Positions 19,130 through 28,943 of a stretch of 31,571 nucleotides of DNA are shown here, one piece after another. The stretch is from positions 1 to 31,571 of the forward strand of contig JAWQRN010000314.1 in NCBI GenBank assembly GCA_033557685.1, in the 5' to 3' direction. The stretch is from Sperchopsis tessellata (lineage: Eukaryota; Arthropoda; Insecta; Coleoptera; Hydrophilidae). The translations under genes and the position numbers were made by a program. Each line of letters begins with the position of its first letter. Position 1 is the first letter of the stretch. The notes below the pieces were generated by a model that saw nothing but the letters and a program-made list of their open reading frames with translations, was not told the DNA's origin and did no database searches.

Positions 19130-19560
19130 TTCAATACCATATTTAAAATGATCAGGCCAATTTCTCGTCCTGCAGTTGGTAGGTCTTATGGCATCGGTTA
19201 GTTTGTGTTGTTGCCTTCACTGACTCGCAAGATAGGATTGCAGTTTTTAATCAATTATCGTGTATGTCGCCAATTATATATATTAAAAAACTTTGTAGAA
19301 TGACAATATTTTTTAATATTTTGAATTATGGAGATTATCTACAAAACATCGAATTTTCTATTTTCTGATTTTAAGAATGGCGTCCATAAGGTAATATTCT
19401 CATATCAGGGAAAGTTTAGAAGGACATGGAATTTGGCTGATTGATCTTTTTACTATCGAAATAATAAAATGTATTCAGTTTGGTCTTGAAGTAGAAGAAA
19501 GGAATGTCGGCATTTTTTGAGCCTCTACATGGAAGTCCATTTCAAAGAATTTATTTGCAA
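19130..19560. other. Unassigned AT-rich sequence
   Basis: No feature was recognised. Part may be the decayed C-terminal tail of the reverse-strand LINE that follows. Confidence 0.3.
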
Positions 19561-19569
19561 CTGCAAAGA

Positions 19570-21290
19570 TTACGTCATAACAATCTCTGGAATAATAGGG
19601 GCTAAATCTGGTAAATAAAAAAAAATATAAAAAGTTAAACCAACATTATAGGTAAAAGATATTGCAACAAGAGACTTCAATAGGATGTTGCTTCGATGAA
19701 ACAAAACACCAAACGGCAGATCTATTTTGTTTCCTTCGATAAAAGCCGAAGCTAAATTTGTAATAGAAAATAGCCCGTCTATCGTCGACTGTAATTTATC
19801 AGCATACATCATAACATTCATTTTTCACCGCCGAATGTTACACCCATCCTTCTCAGCAAGCCTCACGGATACATTAATCAATAAAAGTAGCCAAGGGGAC
19901 ATCACAAATTCTTGTCGAACGCTCTTATTTCAAATCATTGACACATATTTCCATTGATTGTGATACATGCCATATTCCCGAATAAAGAACTTGAATTGCT
20001 TTCACTAGAATATACTGCACGCCATAGTCTCTTAAGCCATTTCAAAGAAGCCTCCTATTTATAGTGCCATCAGATTTATCTAGATCAATAAATGCACAGT
20101 TTGACTTACTTCTTATGTAAACATATTTTTTATTATCTGGCGAATTCTAAATATTAAATTTATACATTCTCTGCCAGGTATATAAACATAATGCATATTC
20201 CAGACCTTCTCCTTTATCCTTTGTCCATTTCCATAAGGGATATACAACATAATTCATCCAATCACATGGTTCAATTGAATTATAGACGCATGGATTAAAT
20301 TACTTATGAAACTACTTATAAGCTGCTTTTCCCTTCTACTTAAATATTTCACTGGCTACGCCACACACTCCACTTTCTTTTTCAATATAATTTATATTTA
20401 CCTCAGCATTACCACTAAACTAAGTCTCAAAATACTCCTCCCATTTTTCTCTGACATTCAAATATTCCCAAATCATTTCACCCTCTTCACTTTAAGTTTT
20501 AGTAAAGTTGCTGGCATTTGCTTCTATTTTAGATTTTTATTTCCACTTCCAGAACAACTTCTTATTTCCTTCAAAATCATGCTGCCTATTTGCAATGTCC
20601 TATGCTTTCACTCTATCCTCACTTTCCTTTATATCATTCTAAGCAATTCTTTTCTTAAGTTATATTTCTATAAAAGCAGCCTATAAGCATTTTTATGGCG
20701 GTCATTTGGAACAACTCATGTTTTGCCTTTGATTTAATACTTACCATCATCTTTGATTCTTGTTAACTCGATATTTACTGCAATTGCTATGTGTAATAAA
20801 GTCATTTATGTTGTTACTTTCTTCTCCTGTCCAAGTATTTTAGTGTACTTTCTTATGTCTGATTCATGTATTCGAAACAAACAAACCTCTATCTAAACAT
20901 ATTTTTATCAGTCTCCGACAATTTTATTTTACATTAGAATCCTTGAAAGGGCTAACTAATAAGTTTCCATCTCTCTAACTCTGTTTTAGCCATTCTCACA
21001 ACTATACAACCATTTAAATCGCCAAATAGAATGATTCTCTACGATACGTCAGATTAACCTAGAGGAAACACACTCGTACTGCTATACATATGATTTCATT
21101 CTATTACTTACAATTATTTTTACTCCCTTTACCATTCCTATTTACACCTGGCCAGATTACCAGGCCATTTTCAAGCGATTCTTCATATCTCTCTTTATGC
21201 TTTGTTGCACAAACATACATAATATTCGCTCTATATTTATCCATATCAAGTATCAAATTCTAGTACACCGTATACATTCCACACTCCAAG
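19570..21290 (-). pseudogene. Non-LTR retrotransposon with endonuclease and RT (reverse strand)
   Basis: Read on the minus strand. Endonuclease start LGVWNV (about 21275-21290); MDKYRANIMYVCATKHKERY and EESLENGLVIWPGVNRNGKG (about 21250-21130); GDLNG near 21010-21030; CRRLIKICLDRGLFVSNT near 20900; and TGEESNNINDFIT near 20830. A degraded linker (20690-20300) holds FWKWK and KWEEYFE. RT has FIDLDKSDG (20070-20098), RLLWNGLRDYGVQYILVKAIQ, VMSPWL (about 19880-19900) and the active site YADK at 19795-19806, where the second Asp is Lys. It is full of stops. The gene order is that of an autonomous LINE; the clade is undetermined. The 126-codon plus-strand frame at 20306-20683 is antisense to it and not a gene. 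Confidence 0.8.
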
Positions 21291-21515
21291 CCATCGTTGG
21301 ATTGCGTACCAGTGGTGAACCTATCTTGTCGATCGGTTTTTGTCATAACTTATGGTAGTATTGAAGAGACCAACTTAAACAAATTTGTTTCCATATAGCA
21401 TTGAACAGTTTGTTTCGGCATGTGATTGCCAACATGCTGTAATACTTGGCCTCCATCCACTATTATCCCAGGTAACATCTCCAATTTTCTTATAAGCTGC
21501 CATAATCTACCTAAG
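21291..21515. other. Unassigned
   Basis: No motif was recognised between the LINE endonuclease start and the TATA-containing block. Confidence 0.3.
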
Positions 21516-21519
21516 GGAC

Positions 21520-21550
21520 ACTATATAAGTCAGCATGCTGTTATCAGTGT
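21520..21550 (+). promoter_or_regulatory. TATA box with initiator-like TCAGT
   Basis: TATATAAG at 21522-21529 is followed 15 bases later by ATCAGTG (TCAGT at 21544-21548). The distance from the TATA start to the initiator A (21546) is 24 bases, close to that of arthropod core promoters, where TCAGT is the common initiator. It lies about 90 bases upstream of the dyad at 21636. Probably a retroelement promoter; chance is not excluded in AT-rich DNA. Confidence 0.35.
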
Positions 21551-21635
21551 TAAACAGTTAGGAAATACACGTAATGTACAAACACACCACGATCACCACA
21601 GAATAAATATAATAGATTTCCAAATCTGTATGAAT

Positions 21636-21703
21636 GTTGTTTCCGGGTGGAAACCGTGTAATTGCTCTGACAAGTGCCGACGTTTCATCCACCCGGAAAC
21701 AAC
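21636..21703. repeat. Perfect 16-bp dyad in a repeated leader-like sequence
   Basis: GTTGTTTCCGGGTGGA (21636-21651) is perfectly complementary to 21688-21703. Extending outwards, TATGAAT and its partner add a further seven pairs with two mismatches. The 36-base interior holds AACCGTGTAATTGCTCTGAC. The left half resembles the minus strand at 13610-13655. It may be a structured leader or terminal repeat of a retroelement. Confidence 0.85.
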
Positions 21704-21719
21704 GTTCGTACCACAGTAT

Positions 21720-22049
21720 ATTTATTAGAACTCTAGATATCCGTATTCCAAAGCTAGGTTCAGCGGTTATCATTGAAAAATGAAGTGTAAGTAGGTTATA
21801 ACCTTTGTGGATAATTTAACAAAAGTTTAGAAATTAGTTATTCATCATTTTGAATGTAAAGTTAAACAAAGCATTATTGTACAAATAACGCAAAATGAAA
21901 TAAAAACTTTCTAAGTAATCTTGTTAGTTATTCAATTAAAATAAATTGGCCACACTAAATAAAACGTCCCCAGCTTAATTATTTCGAAGACTAAAATTGC
22001 ATAACTCCGCAGGCAATTTTAAATACTGCAATCATCTCTCCTCAAATAA
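21720..22049. other. AT-rich spacer
   Basis: Nothing firm. GGCCACACTAAATAAAACG with TCCCCAGC (21947-21974) looks like a transposon terminus and shares GCTGGGGAC-TTTTA with 30577-30591, but the match is short. Confidence 0.3.
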
Positions 22050-22112
22050 AAATAGAAACGCCCTACATTCCGTTTGTCGGTCAAGGGCATACGGAAAATA
22101 GGCCCATTTCTC
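22050..22112 (-). repeat. 63-bp conserved repeat, copy 2
   Basis: Reverse-complement partner of 13957-14019 (57/63 identical, ungapped). This is unusually well preserved for a window in which other repeat pairs are much more diverged. Confidence 0.85.
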
Positions 22113-22698
22113 TCACATACACTCACGCCAATCCATTCCACGTACGCCACAGACGACACGGAGAATTATTGTTTAGTTTGCGAACAATAAGTCGTAATAA
22201 ACACAGCTACTCCGAAAGAGCATCACCGAAATCCACGGTCATCGTAAACAAACAGTAAAACGATCCTAAAAATTACATTATTATCAGAGTACACTCTGTT
22301 ATTATCGTTAGTGTAAACTCCGGCCAATGGCAAATTTCGTCTACCTGGTATGAATAGAACCAGAGAATACTGATAGAACCGACCCCAATATTCTATGCTA
22401 GTTTCGCCTTGACCTGCAGTGTATGCCTGACCTACTTCTGGGATTACCTACATGTTTTATGGATTGTAAAACTTCAAGAGCATCTCAAAGGCCGTAGCTG
22501 CGACAATGCTTCGTTGATAACTTTACAGACATTAGGGACAATTTTGTTTGGTGTACGGCAATTAGGCGTCCTTGTAGTAAACTAACAATAGAAGTCATCA
22601 TCAGTTTCATAACTTGGTCGAGGAGATGAGAAGTTAGTTAGCTGTGCCGTAGTGTACGAGCTCTAGATCTATCGATGTATATGCTGATAATATGATAA
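22113..22698. other. Unassigned
   Basis: Slightly GC-richer than the window average. No coding or repeat signature was recognised. It abuts the left edge of duplicated block A1. Confidence 0.3.
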
Positions 22699-23525
22699 TT
22701 TGGGGAAAGCGATGCTTGAATTTCGCGCTCATAATCGAAGGTAAAAGCGAAAGTAGTGTGTTTATAGCATTTTTGTTATAGAAGTTTGTAGGTCGAGAAC
22801 GACTTAACATAAAGAATGCGTTATAATCGTATTCCGACAATCTAATTAAGGGTTTTTGTATGCGTATAAACAAATGTAACGTGAAAATGATGGAATCGTT
22901 TGAATGGTAATGGTAAAATGTTACTTTCATTAAATTATTATTGTATAGACCAGGACGATACGTAGGTTATACAAAAATGTATGAATGCTTTCACTAAAGC
23001 ATATAAAAATAATATTGATTATTACAACGGAGAATGTCTATCCTCCATCCCAGACTAAGAAGGAATGCGTGTTTCAATAATGCAATATTTAAATTTTTCA
23101 ATATAATCTCTCTCTACAAAAATGTGCTCTAGTTTTCTATTGATATAATTTTCTAAGTAAATTTGCAAAATACTGCCTATAAATAGTGAATTCACGATAA
23201 AAGTAATCAAGGAACATTCAGCAATTATGAATTATGTATATATCATTTTGTTGAACCCAAGACTTGACATTCCTAAACAGTTTTGACTGAAACTCAAACT
23301 CTGGCGTGGATATTGTTCCCTTTGATGACTTAATATTAGTCAGCTGTAAACCCTCTATACGGGCCCATATCATGCACCTTAGCATACAACAATTACTTAC
23401 ACTAAGTTGAACTCCCTCTCGCTCGGAATTCAGGTCCATTCAAGCGGATGTGTAAGTCTTGTATCTGTCAAATTCTAGACCAGGGAATGAGGTAAATATT
23501 AAATTTGTATTTTATGTGTTCTATA
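22699..23525 (+). repeat. Duplicated block A, copy 1 (~0.83 kb)
   Basis: Collinear with 24828-25660 along its length. Best-conserved parts: ACTTAACATAAAGAATGCG with TTATAATCGTATTCCGACAA (about 22804-22840 versus 24930-24967), TTTTTGTATGCGTATAAACA (22853 versus 24984), TAAGAAGGAATGCGTGT, TTTTTCAATATAATCTC and CCATTCAAGC--ATGTGTAAG near the end. Open frames inside are short and not conserved, so the block appears non-coding. Confidence 0.88.
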
Positions 23526-24482
23526 TAGTTGAGAAGCAACATATTCACGATACTGTGTTAAGCTGATAATGCAGTAATCATGGCAGAAACAGACGATGAT
23601 CCTCAAAGACTGTTTCAGAGATTTAAATGAATGGCTGAACAAAACAACATGCAGATATTGATAACAAAAACGAAATCTATAGTCATCTCCAAAGGCTCGA
23701 TAAGGTCCAAAGTAGTAGTCAATGACAATCCTATAGAGCAAGTTATGAGATTCATACTTCTGGGGGTCGAAATATCCAGCACTCGATATCTGGTCGATGA
23801 GGTTAGGAACTAACCGGTAAAGGCGGCGAAAACATCCGTTATCCGGAGTAAAGAGAGTACAGTCCGCATCTATGATAAAATTTAAGAACAATTACGGCAT
23901 ACGAAGCAGAACGAGAGCGGAACACACTAATACTAAAAACATCTTCCAAGGGACCGAGACGAAAACAATTAAATGCATCGTAGAAGTTAGGCCGCTTTCA
24001 CACACACGGTTTCTTTACGGCACGTCTTCGGCACAGCTGCCGTAGCCGCGCAGTATTTTCAATTTTCGCTCATGGACACACATAGTTCTGGTTCTCCGGT
24101 AGCCGCGTCGTAATCATACGCGTTTGAACAGCGTCATATACTTCTTTAGTTTACTGAAATAGCAAGTATGTAAAAGTGGCCTTAGTTTGCAAGACATCTG
24201 AAATTACGGCGGCATCGAAAATGTTATACGGTAGACGCAGGCCAGAAGACGGTACTGGAACCAACACGTGTAGGTAATGCAGAACAAAACACATCGCGCA
24301 ACAGATGACGACATCCAGGCCCAGCGATGTTAAACCACGCGGCTGCTCTCCACAAAAATAGAAAGTCAGCAAGGCTGGGCTCTCAAGACACCAACTAAAA
24401 GACCCAATATGCTGGTAAAGAAAACTGGAGAATTCTTCTAAAAGAGGACGAAGAAGAAAATATAGTTCATGGAAACTGTTTA
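23526..24482 (+). pseudogene. 5'-truncated LINE inserted in duplication unit 1
   Basis: Begins at the RT active site, ADNAVIMAET (23562-23591; second Asp to Asn at 23568-23570), then FKxMAEQNNMQILITKTKSI and VISKGSIRSK, IEQVMRFILLGVEISS, VKAAKTSVIR and STVRIYDKI. The tail resumes after the MITE with YGGIENVIR and RRRYWNQHV (about 24203-24270), then SQQGWALKTPTK and a run of Lys/Arg/Glu codons before about 24460. This is the second half of RT plus the C-terminus of a LINE. The 5' truncation is the usual outcome of incomplete target-primed reverse transcription. Confidence 0.8.
23990..24181. mobile_element. 192-bp PIF/Harbinger-like MITE
   Basis: The left end GGCCGCTTTCACACACACGG (23990-24009) and the reverse complement of the right end, GGCCACTTTTACATACTTGC (24181-24162), are imperfect inverted repeats. 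Both are flanked by TTA (23987-23989 and 24182-24184), the 3-bp target site typical of PIF/Harbinger. Removing the element and one TTA rejoins the LINE C-terminal reading. It is GC-richer than its host, carries ACGGCACG/CTGCCGTAGCCGCGC subterminal words and encodes nothing. Confidence 0.62.
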
Positions 24483-24585
24483 GTTGATACAGGTAATTGT
24501 AAAACACATTTTTTAATTTCTCATATATCCTCATTGCAATTTGTCAACAAATGTATTTGTCTGATAAATTGCTAGTTTAGATTGG
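24483..24585 (+). repeat. Duplicated block B, copy 1
   Basis: TTGATACAGGTAATTG and the next ~90 bases (a T-run, TTTCT-ATAT-TCC, ATTGC, then ACAA-AAAT-TGTT) match 25956-26056 in the same orientation. It lies downstream of A1, in the same order as A2-B2. Confidence 0.7.
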
Positions 24586-24589
24586 TTAT

Positions 24590-24810
24590 AAATTGTTTTC
24601 ACTACACTCCCTTAAAATATTCTTATGAACCCGCTTATTTACGCAGTCATACGCTTTCTCTAGATCAATATATGTACAGCACAGCTTCTTTCTTATTTCC
24701 ATATATTTTTCTATTACTTGATGTAGTTTGTACATCCCAAAATCTGGGTCTATTCCTTCCCAAATACTCGTCTTGGAATTCTCAGCAGGATCATCGCTCT
24801 ATAATTATTG
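24590..24810 (-). pseudogene. LINE RT fragment between duplication units
   Basis: The minus strand reads NNYRAMILLRIPRRVFGKE (about 24810-24755), LHQVIEKYMEIRKKL and then YIDLEKAYDCVNK at about 24638-24676, the first catalytic RT box with its Asp intact. N- and C-terminal RT parts are absent. Its right edge is within about 20 bp of the start of block A2. Confidence 0.7.
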
Positions 24811-24827
24811 GAATTAAACTTACTCTA

Positions 24828-25660
24828 TTTGGGAAAGGGACGCTTGAATATCGTGCTCATAATCAAGCGTAAAAGCGAAAGTAATGTGTTTTATAGCATC
24901 TTTGTTTTAGAAATTTGTAGGTCGAGGACAACTTAACATAAAGAATGCGTTATAATCGTATTCCGACAATCTAATTAAGAGTTTTTGTATGCGTATAAAC
25001 AAATGTAATGTGAAAATGATGGACTCGTTTAAATGGTAATGGTGAAATATAACTTTTATTAAATTGTTTTTGTATGCAAACATAAGATATGAAGGTAATA
25101 TAAAAATGCATGAATGATTTCACTAGAGCAGAAACAATGAATACCGGATAATAAAACAGAATTTCCATGCTCAGTGCCAGATTAAGAAGGAATGCGTGTC
25201 AATAAAGTAATTTTTTCAATATAATCTCCCTTTGCAAAAAATACCCTGTTTTTCTTTTTGGAAAATTAAGAACTTTTCCAACTAAATTTGTGAAATATTG
25301 CCTAAACGTAATGCATTTACATAAACATAATAATAATTGTTCAATTATGAATTTATAATAAAGATGAAACTAGAACTTGTCATTTCTGAATATTTTCGGT
25401 TGAAACTCATCTAGTGTATATATTGTTCTCTTTGGTGACGGAATATCAGATCAATCGTAAACCTGGTATGCGATATATTAAAGGGCCTATGCCATACACC
25501 TTGGCACAGGATTGGTTCTTATGTTAGGTTGAACTACTTCTTTCCTGGGATGGAAGTCCATCTTAGGGGAGAGTTCGAGAATAGTAAGGTTATCCATTCA
25601 AGCTCATGTGTAAGTTCTAGTCTGACGAACATTAATAATTAAGTTTCCTGTGTATGTATT
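24828..25660 (+). repeat. Duplicated block A, copy 2 (~0.83 kb)
   Basis: Direct copy of 22699-23525, offset about 2.13 kb. Divergence is uneven: 24895-25060 is nearly identical to its partner, while 25200-25330 has several gaps. No protein is encoded in common. It may be a segmental duplication or the body of an unidentified repeat. Confidence 0.88.
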
Positions 25661-25955
25661 TAAGCCTAACCTCAAATTCAGGTACATACCTTTGTAAGTG
25701 CCGGCCCGTTTTAGAGTCGTACACTCCCATCTGCACCATTGAAGGGTGTCATTGTCCTTTCAGGCAGTGTTGTCTAGTATTATAAACAGTAACATGTGAA
25801 AATTAGTCTTGAAATTAATTCAATTGGCTCAAGAAATAGTTTCATTGTTTCTTACTGCAAAAGGTAAGGTCCTTCGAGTATAAGTTGTAAGTAGAGACTA
25901 AATCAACAAGGTCACAATAGTATGTTTACTGTACGGTTTGTTGGATCGGTTTGAT
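25661..25955. other. Unit 2 spacer between blocks A and B
   Basis: This 295-bp stretch has no detectable counterpart in unit 1, where the LINE occupies the equivalent place. No gene was seen. Confidence 0.35.
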
Positions 25956-26056
25956 TGATACAGGTAATTGCAAGCTACATTTTTTTGGTTTCTTATATGT
26001 CCATTGCGTAATTTACAATAAATTTGTTGCTAATTTGGTAAATCATTGATTTAGAA
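25956..26056 (+). repeat. Duplicated block B, copy 2
   Basis: Partner of 24483-24585. It starts at the same TTGATACAGGTAATTG word and keeps the TTGTTGCTAATTTGGTAAAT-type end. Confidence 0.7.
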
Positions 26057-26199
26057 AATAAAGCTTTTTGTTTACTAAACTACGAATTGTTTATGTCGAT
26101 TCTTGACTATATTGATTTGGGTTCTTCGATAATAACTCTTACTGTTACAAAGTTTCTTACGGACAACGTTATGTGAACTTGAATTTTTCCTTAAATTTT

Positions 26200-26330
26200 T
26201 CAACAAGGGCGTCTCTCAGGGTTCCATTTTGGGGCCACTTTTGTTTATTATTTACGCTTATATTTCCACATATACATAAAAGGAAGATATTGCTGTGCTG
26301 ACACAACTTTGTCCTTTCCACGAACAACCT
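26200..26330 (+). pseudogene. Jockey-type LINE RT scrap
   Basis: NKGVSQGSILGPLLFIIYAY (about 26200-26260) is the hallmark GVPQGS-LGPLLF box of non-LTR RTs. It is followed about 40 bases later by YCCADTTLSF (about 26288-26317), where the FADDT active site has lost one Asp codon. Nothing else of the element is readable. Confidence 0.62.
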
Positions 26331-26339
26331 TCTGGAGCT

Positions 26340-26980
26340 GATATGAGCTAACGTTATCCCCTGTTATTGCCAATACTTTGTGGAAGTACTTGAACTATTT
26401 GTATGATTGTCCTCTGATATAAAGCCCAAATGCAGCTTCTGTTACATGTATGACACGTTTATTATATGCCACTAGATTCATTCTTCAATCACAATAAACT
26501 TCCAACATCCCAATATTTGATTTACGATGGATATTGTTTTTTAAATGGTATTGGGATTACAGCCCATAAACTTCTTTATATTTTATTATATATTAAATCT
26601 TATTTTACAGATTTTTTAATACTAGCGAATTTACTCCAAACCCCTGAGATTTTACTCTAAGAAAATTCGCAAAGCTAATGCCGCAACGCTCTTGCTTATA
26701 CGGCTACCGAAGCGTCTTACGATGGATATTGATTCATCAGGTTCCACTCCTTTTTTAGATGTATAGTTAAGACGTCGATCCGATGGTCCACTGCGCCATT
26801 CTATTGTAGCCCATCCATACCAATAGGTACTTGTACGCAATATCACATCATCATCCACCTTAGAAAATGTCTATGAGAAATCTCTCGTACAGCGAGCTTT
26901 CAAGTTGTATGACACAACTCTATTTTCCCAGGAGTAGCGTACAGTTACTGATGCACTTTTACTTAAAGGATATAATGTGT
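26340..26980. other. Unassigned, one minus-strand open segment
   Basis: A 68-codon minus frame (26652-26858) reads VDDDVILRTSTYWYGW and GPSDRRLNYTSKKGVEPDES. It is preceded by an acceptor-like TTTCTAAG. I do not recognise it. The 15-mer TTACGATGGATATTG occurs twice, near 26521 and 26718. Confidence 0.3.
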
Positions 26981-26983
26981 TAG

Positions 26984-27238
26984 ATATTAAAAGGTCAATA
27001 TGACCCACCTATTGCTGTCAAAAATACTCCTGAAAATAACAGCTTGTCTGCAATTAGTCAAGAAAATTTGACATCAAAACAGTATTCTCCCCAATCCAAA
27101 CGATGTCGCAAGATCTCTCTTTTTCAAAAGATGATCCTGCTAGAAACGAAAGGGTTTATCAGCTCCCTTATTCCTGTATTAAGGTCAGTATCTGAGAAAC
27201 AGCATACGATTGCTTTTCGCTTAAAGGAGTATTAACGC
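26984..27238 (+). CDS. BESS-like C-terminal fragment (MADF-BESS type protein?)
   Basis: An open segment from just after a stop at 26981-26983 to TAA near 27236, with no internal stop. It reads YDPPIAVKNTPENN, SQENLTSKQYSPQSKRCRK and finally GFISSLIPVLRSVSEKQ plus IAFRLKEY. The last part fits the BESS motif (F-x-SLLP-x-L-x3-S-x-K-x6-F+), a protein-interaction segment found at the C-terminus of insect MADF/Adf-1-like regulators and of accessory proteins of some PIF transposons. The MADF DNA-binding domain is not visible upstream, so this is a last exon, a domesticated relic or a decayed copy. Confidence 0.35.
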
Positions 27239-27239
27239 T

Positions 27240-27540
27240 GTACTTGTCTTGGGTATATTAGTCAATCAGCCGTGCCTAAACATCGTCATGAAACAGGTCA
27301 TACCATTATGTTTTAAAATAATAGACTGATAATTTGTTTAAAAAAATACTAGTAGTGTAGAAATATACATAGTTAACAACAAACCACAAAAAATTAAACA
27401 AACAAGTTTTCACTTTACATTATGCATGCACATGCACTTGCGATTGTTACGAATTGTGCCGCATGCTAATTTTTTCTCTATTTTTAATTTTTCTAATAAT
27501 AATAAGGTAATAAAATAATTATCAAAATATATATTACGGT
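27240..27540. other. AT-rich, unassigned
   Basis: Should contain the 3' end of the piggyBac element if it were complete, but no CCCTTT-GTCCC terminus is present. TGCATGCACATGCA near 27424 is a short palindromic word. Confidence 0.3.
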
Positions 27541-27559
27541 ACCGACTTCAATGTTTTTC

Positions 27560-28565
27560 TGTTAACGGTAGAACTACTCTCTCGCCTAAACCAAATCCTT
27601 TATATTAATTTTCTACAACTTCATTTCTCCCTTGATAGATGCCCATAACTAGAATGTAGCCATTTTGGTCAGCAACACACCATAATTTGAAACCCCTATT
27701 TGTAGTTTCATTGGGTTGTAGTGTTTTAGTGTTGATCGACCTTTGAAGGAAATGATCGATTCGTCCACAAACAACTCTCTGGTACCATGGTTAAATCTGC
27801 AACCACCCTAACTTTATATATTTTCTTGGTATTTTATCTGGTTAGTTTGCTGTTATTATTAGCATAAAAATTTTTCAAAATGTCTTGAAACCTATTTCTA
27901 GTCATAGTTTCAGAACAGACAAATCAATATCAGTCGACTAATAATTTTTGTAACTTGGCACACAATGGCAAGCTATAAAAATGTATACCTATAAAGGCTA
28001 GTTGGTCCTCTTTGAAATTTAGCGGTTAATTTTTCTGAAAGGTATACAAATTTATCCAATTATGAAATAATCAATCGCTGTATTACAGCTAATAAATTCC
28101 CCATCGTTTATTCCTGCCTGATGAATATAAACTGGTATTTCAGTAAAAACTTCTCCATTTTCTATTAGGTTCGTTAGGCTTTGCTTTAATTACTGAACGT
28201 TTATATTCACCTTGCTTGGTCCCATGCTTCTTACTTTTCTTTGTTTTCAGCTTCATCCTCGTCCATGTCACTGGACTCAGTAGGTGCTTCATTATCCACC
28301 ATTTCATTAGACGCAGTAGGTTCATCTTCCACCATCTCTTTGGACGCAGTAGGTTCATTCTTCACCATTTCATTAGTCGTAGTAGGTTCTTGCATTTCGA
28401 CAACATTGTCTTCATAATCTCAAACATCATCGTAATCGGATTCCCTATCAGCGTCGGGTGAATTATCTATGGCGAAATCGTATAACAATATTTCCGCTAA
28501 TCGAAGAAGCTCTGCATAAGTTAGTGGGCGTTTTGGGTCGTTTAAAATGTATTTGGAAGACACTC
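27560..28565 (-). pseudogene. piggyBac-type transposase remnant
   Basis: On the minus strand from about 28560: an N-terminal acidic region (PLTYAELLRLAEILLYDF, SPDADRESDYDD), an acidic repeat, then KHGTKQGEYKR and MTRNRFQDILKNFYANNNS (about 27905-27850), the MSRNRF box of piggyBac proteins. After IYKVRVVAD an internal deletion leads directly to VDESIISFKGRSTLKHY (27720-27768), whose Asp is the first catalytic residue. Then come GFKLWCVADQNGYIL, VMGIYQGRNEV and GFGLGERVV (27571-27600), before the sequence fades. The C-terminal Asp-bearing half and Cys-rich domain are gone. Stops and frameshifts are numerous. Confidence 0.85.
28280..28390 (-). repeat. 33-bp tandem repeat coding an acidic 11-residue unit
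   Basis: Units at 28280-28315 (36 bp), 28316-28348 and 28349-28381 (33 bp each), plus a partial unit from 28382. On the minus strand each encodes EPTASxEMVxx-type peptides in frame, with no stop. It lies in the acidic N-terminal region of the piggyBac transposase. Confidence 0.9.
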
Positions 28566-28943
28566 GGAGACTTCAAATTACTATAAAAAAATTTACACTT
28601 TAGCCCTGACGGTGCTTCTGAGTACCAATTTTATTTTGTCGTTTATTTCAATAATTTTGAAAATTACATGAAATATTTATTATAAATAAATACACAGCAA
28701 TTATTATTCAATGGATATTATAATTTTATTCTATAAATATTTATTTATTTGATGAGAATTTCAATTTTTAAATCCAAATACTAACCTTAATCTGTCACTG
28801 GAGCGCACAAAATATTAACTTCAACCAAGAACTAAACTAAAACCCCTTTTTATTATACATGACTTTAGAGTGTAAAAAGCTCTGATGGGTCAATCTAGTA
28901 ACTATAGACTTGTAATTATTGGAAAAATATAGTGGCCTTTTAA
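28566..28943. other. piggyBac 5' untranslated/terminal region
   Basis: AT-rich sequence between the transposase N-terminus and the terminal repeat. It presumably belongs to the same element; no gene was seen. Confidence 0.4.

Noticed and set aside
20306..20686. 126-codon plus-strand open frame rich in Phe/Leu/Ile that looks like a membrane protein
   Set aside because: It is antisense to the linker of the reverse-strand LINE (FWKWK, KWEEYFE readable on the other strand); the hydrophobicity comes from complementing A-rich codons.
22634..22930. 98-codon minus frame in block A1
   Set aside because: Not conserved in block A2 despite high nucleotide similarity, so it is not under coding constraint.
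22699..25660. Blocks A1 and A2 as LTRs of one retrotransposon
   Set aside because: No TG...CA ends, divergence is high, the interior is unrelated LINE pieces in both orientations, and a second collinear block (B) is duplicated too.
26987..27010. TTAA followed by AGGTCAATATGACCC, considered as the missing piggyBac end
   Set aside because: It does not match the CCCTTTATGTCCCGACGG terminus at 28944-28964, and it lies inside the BESS-like open segment.
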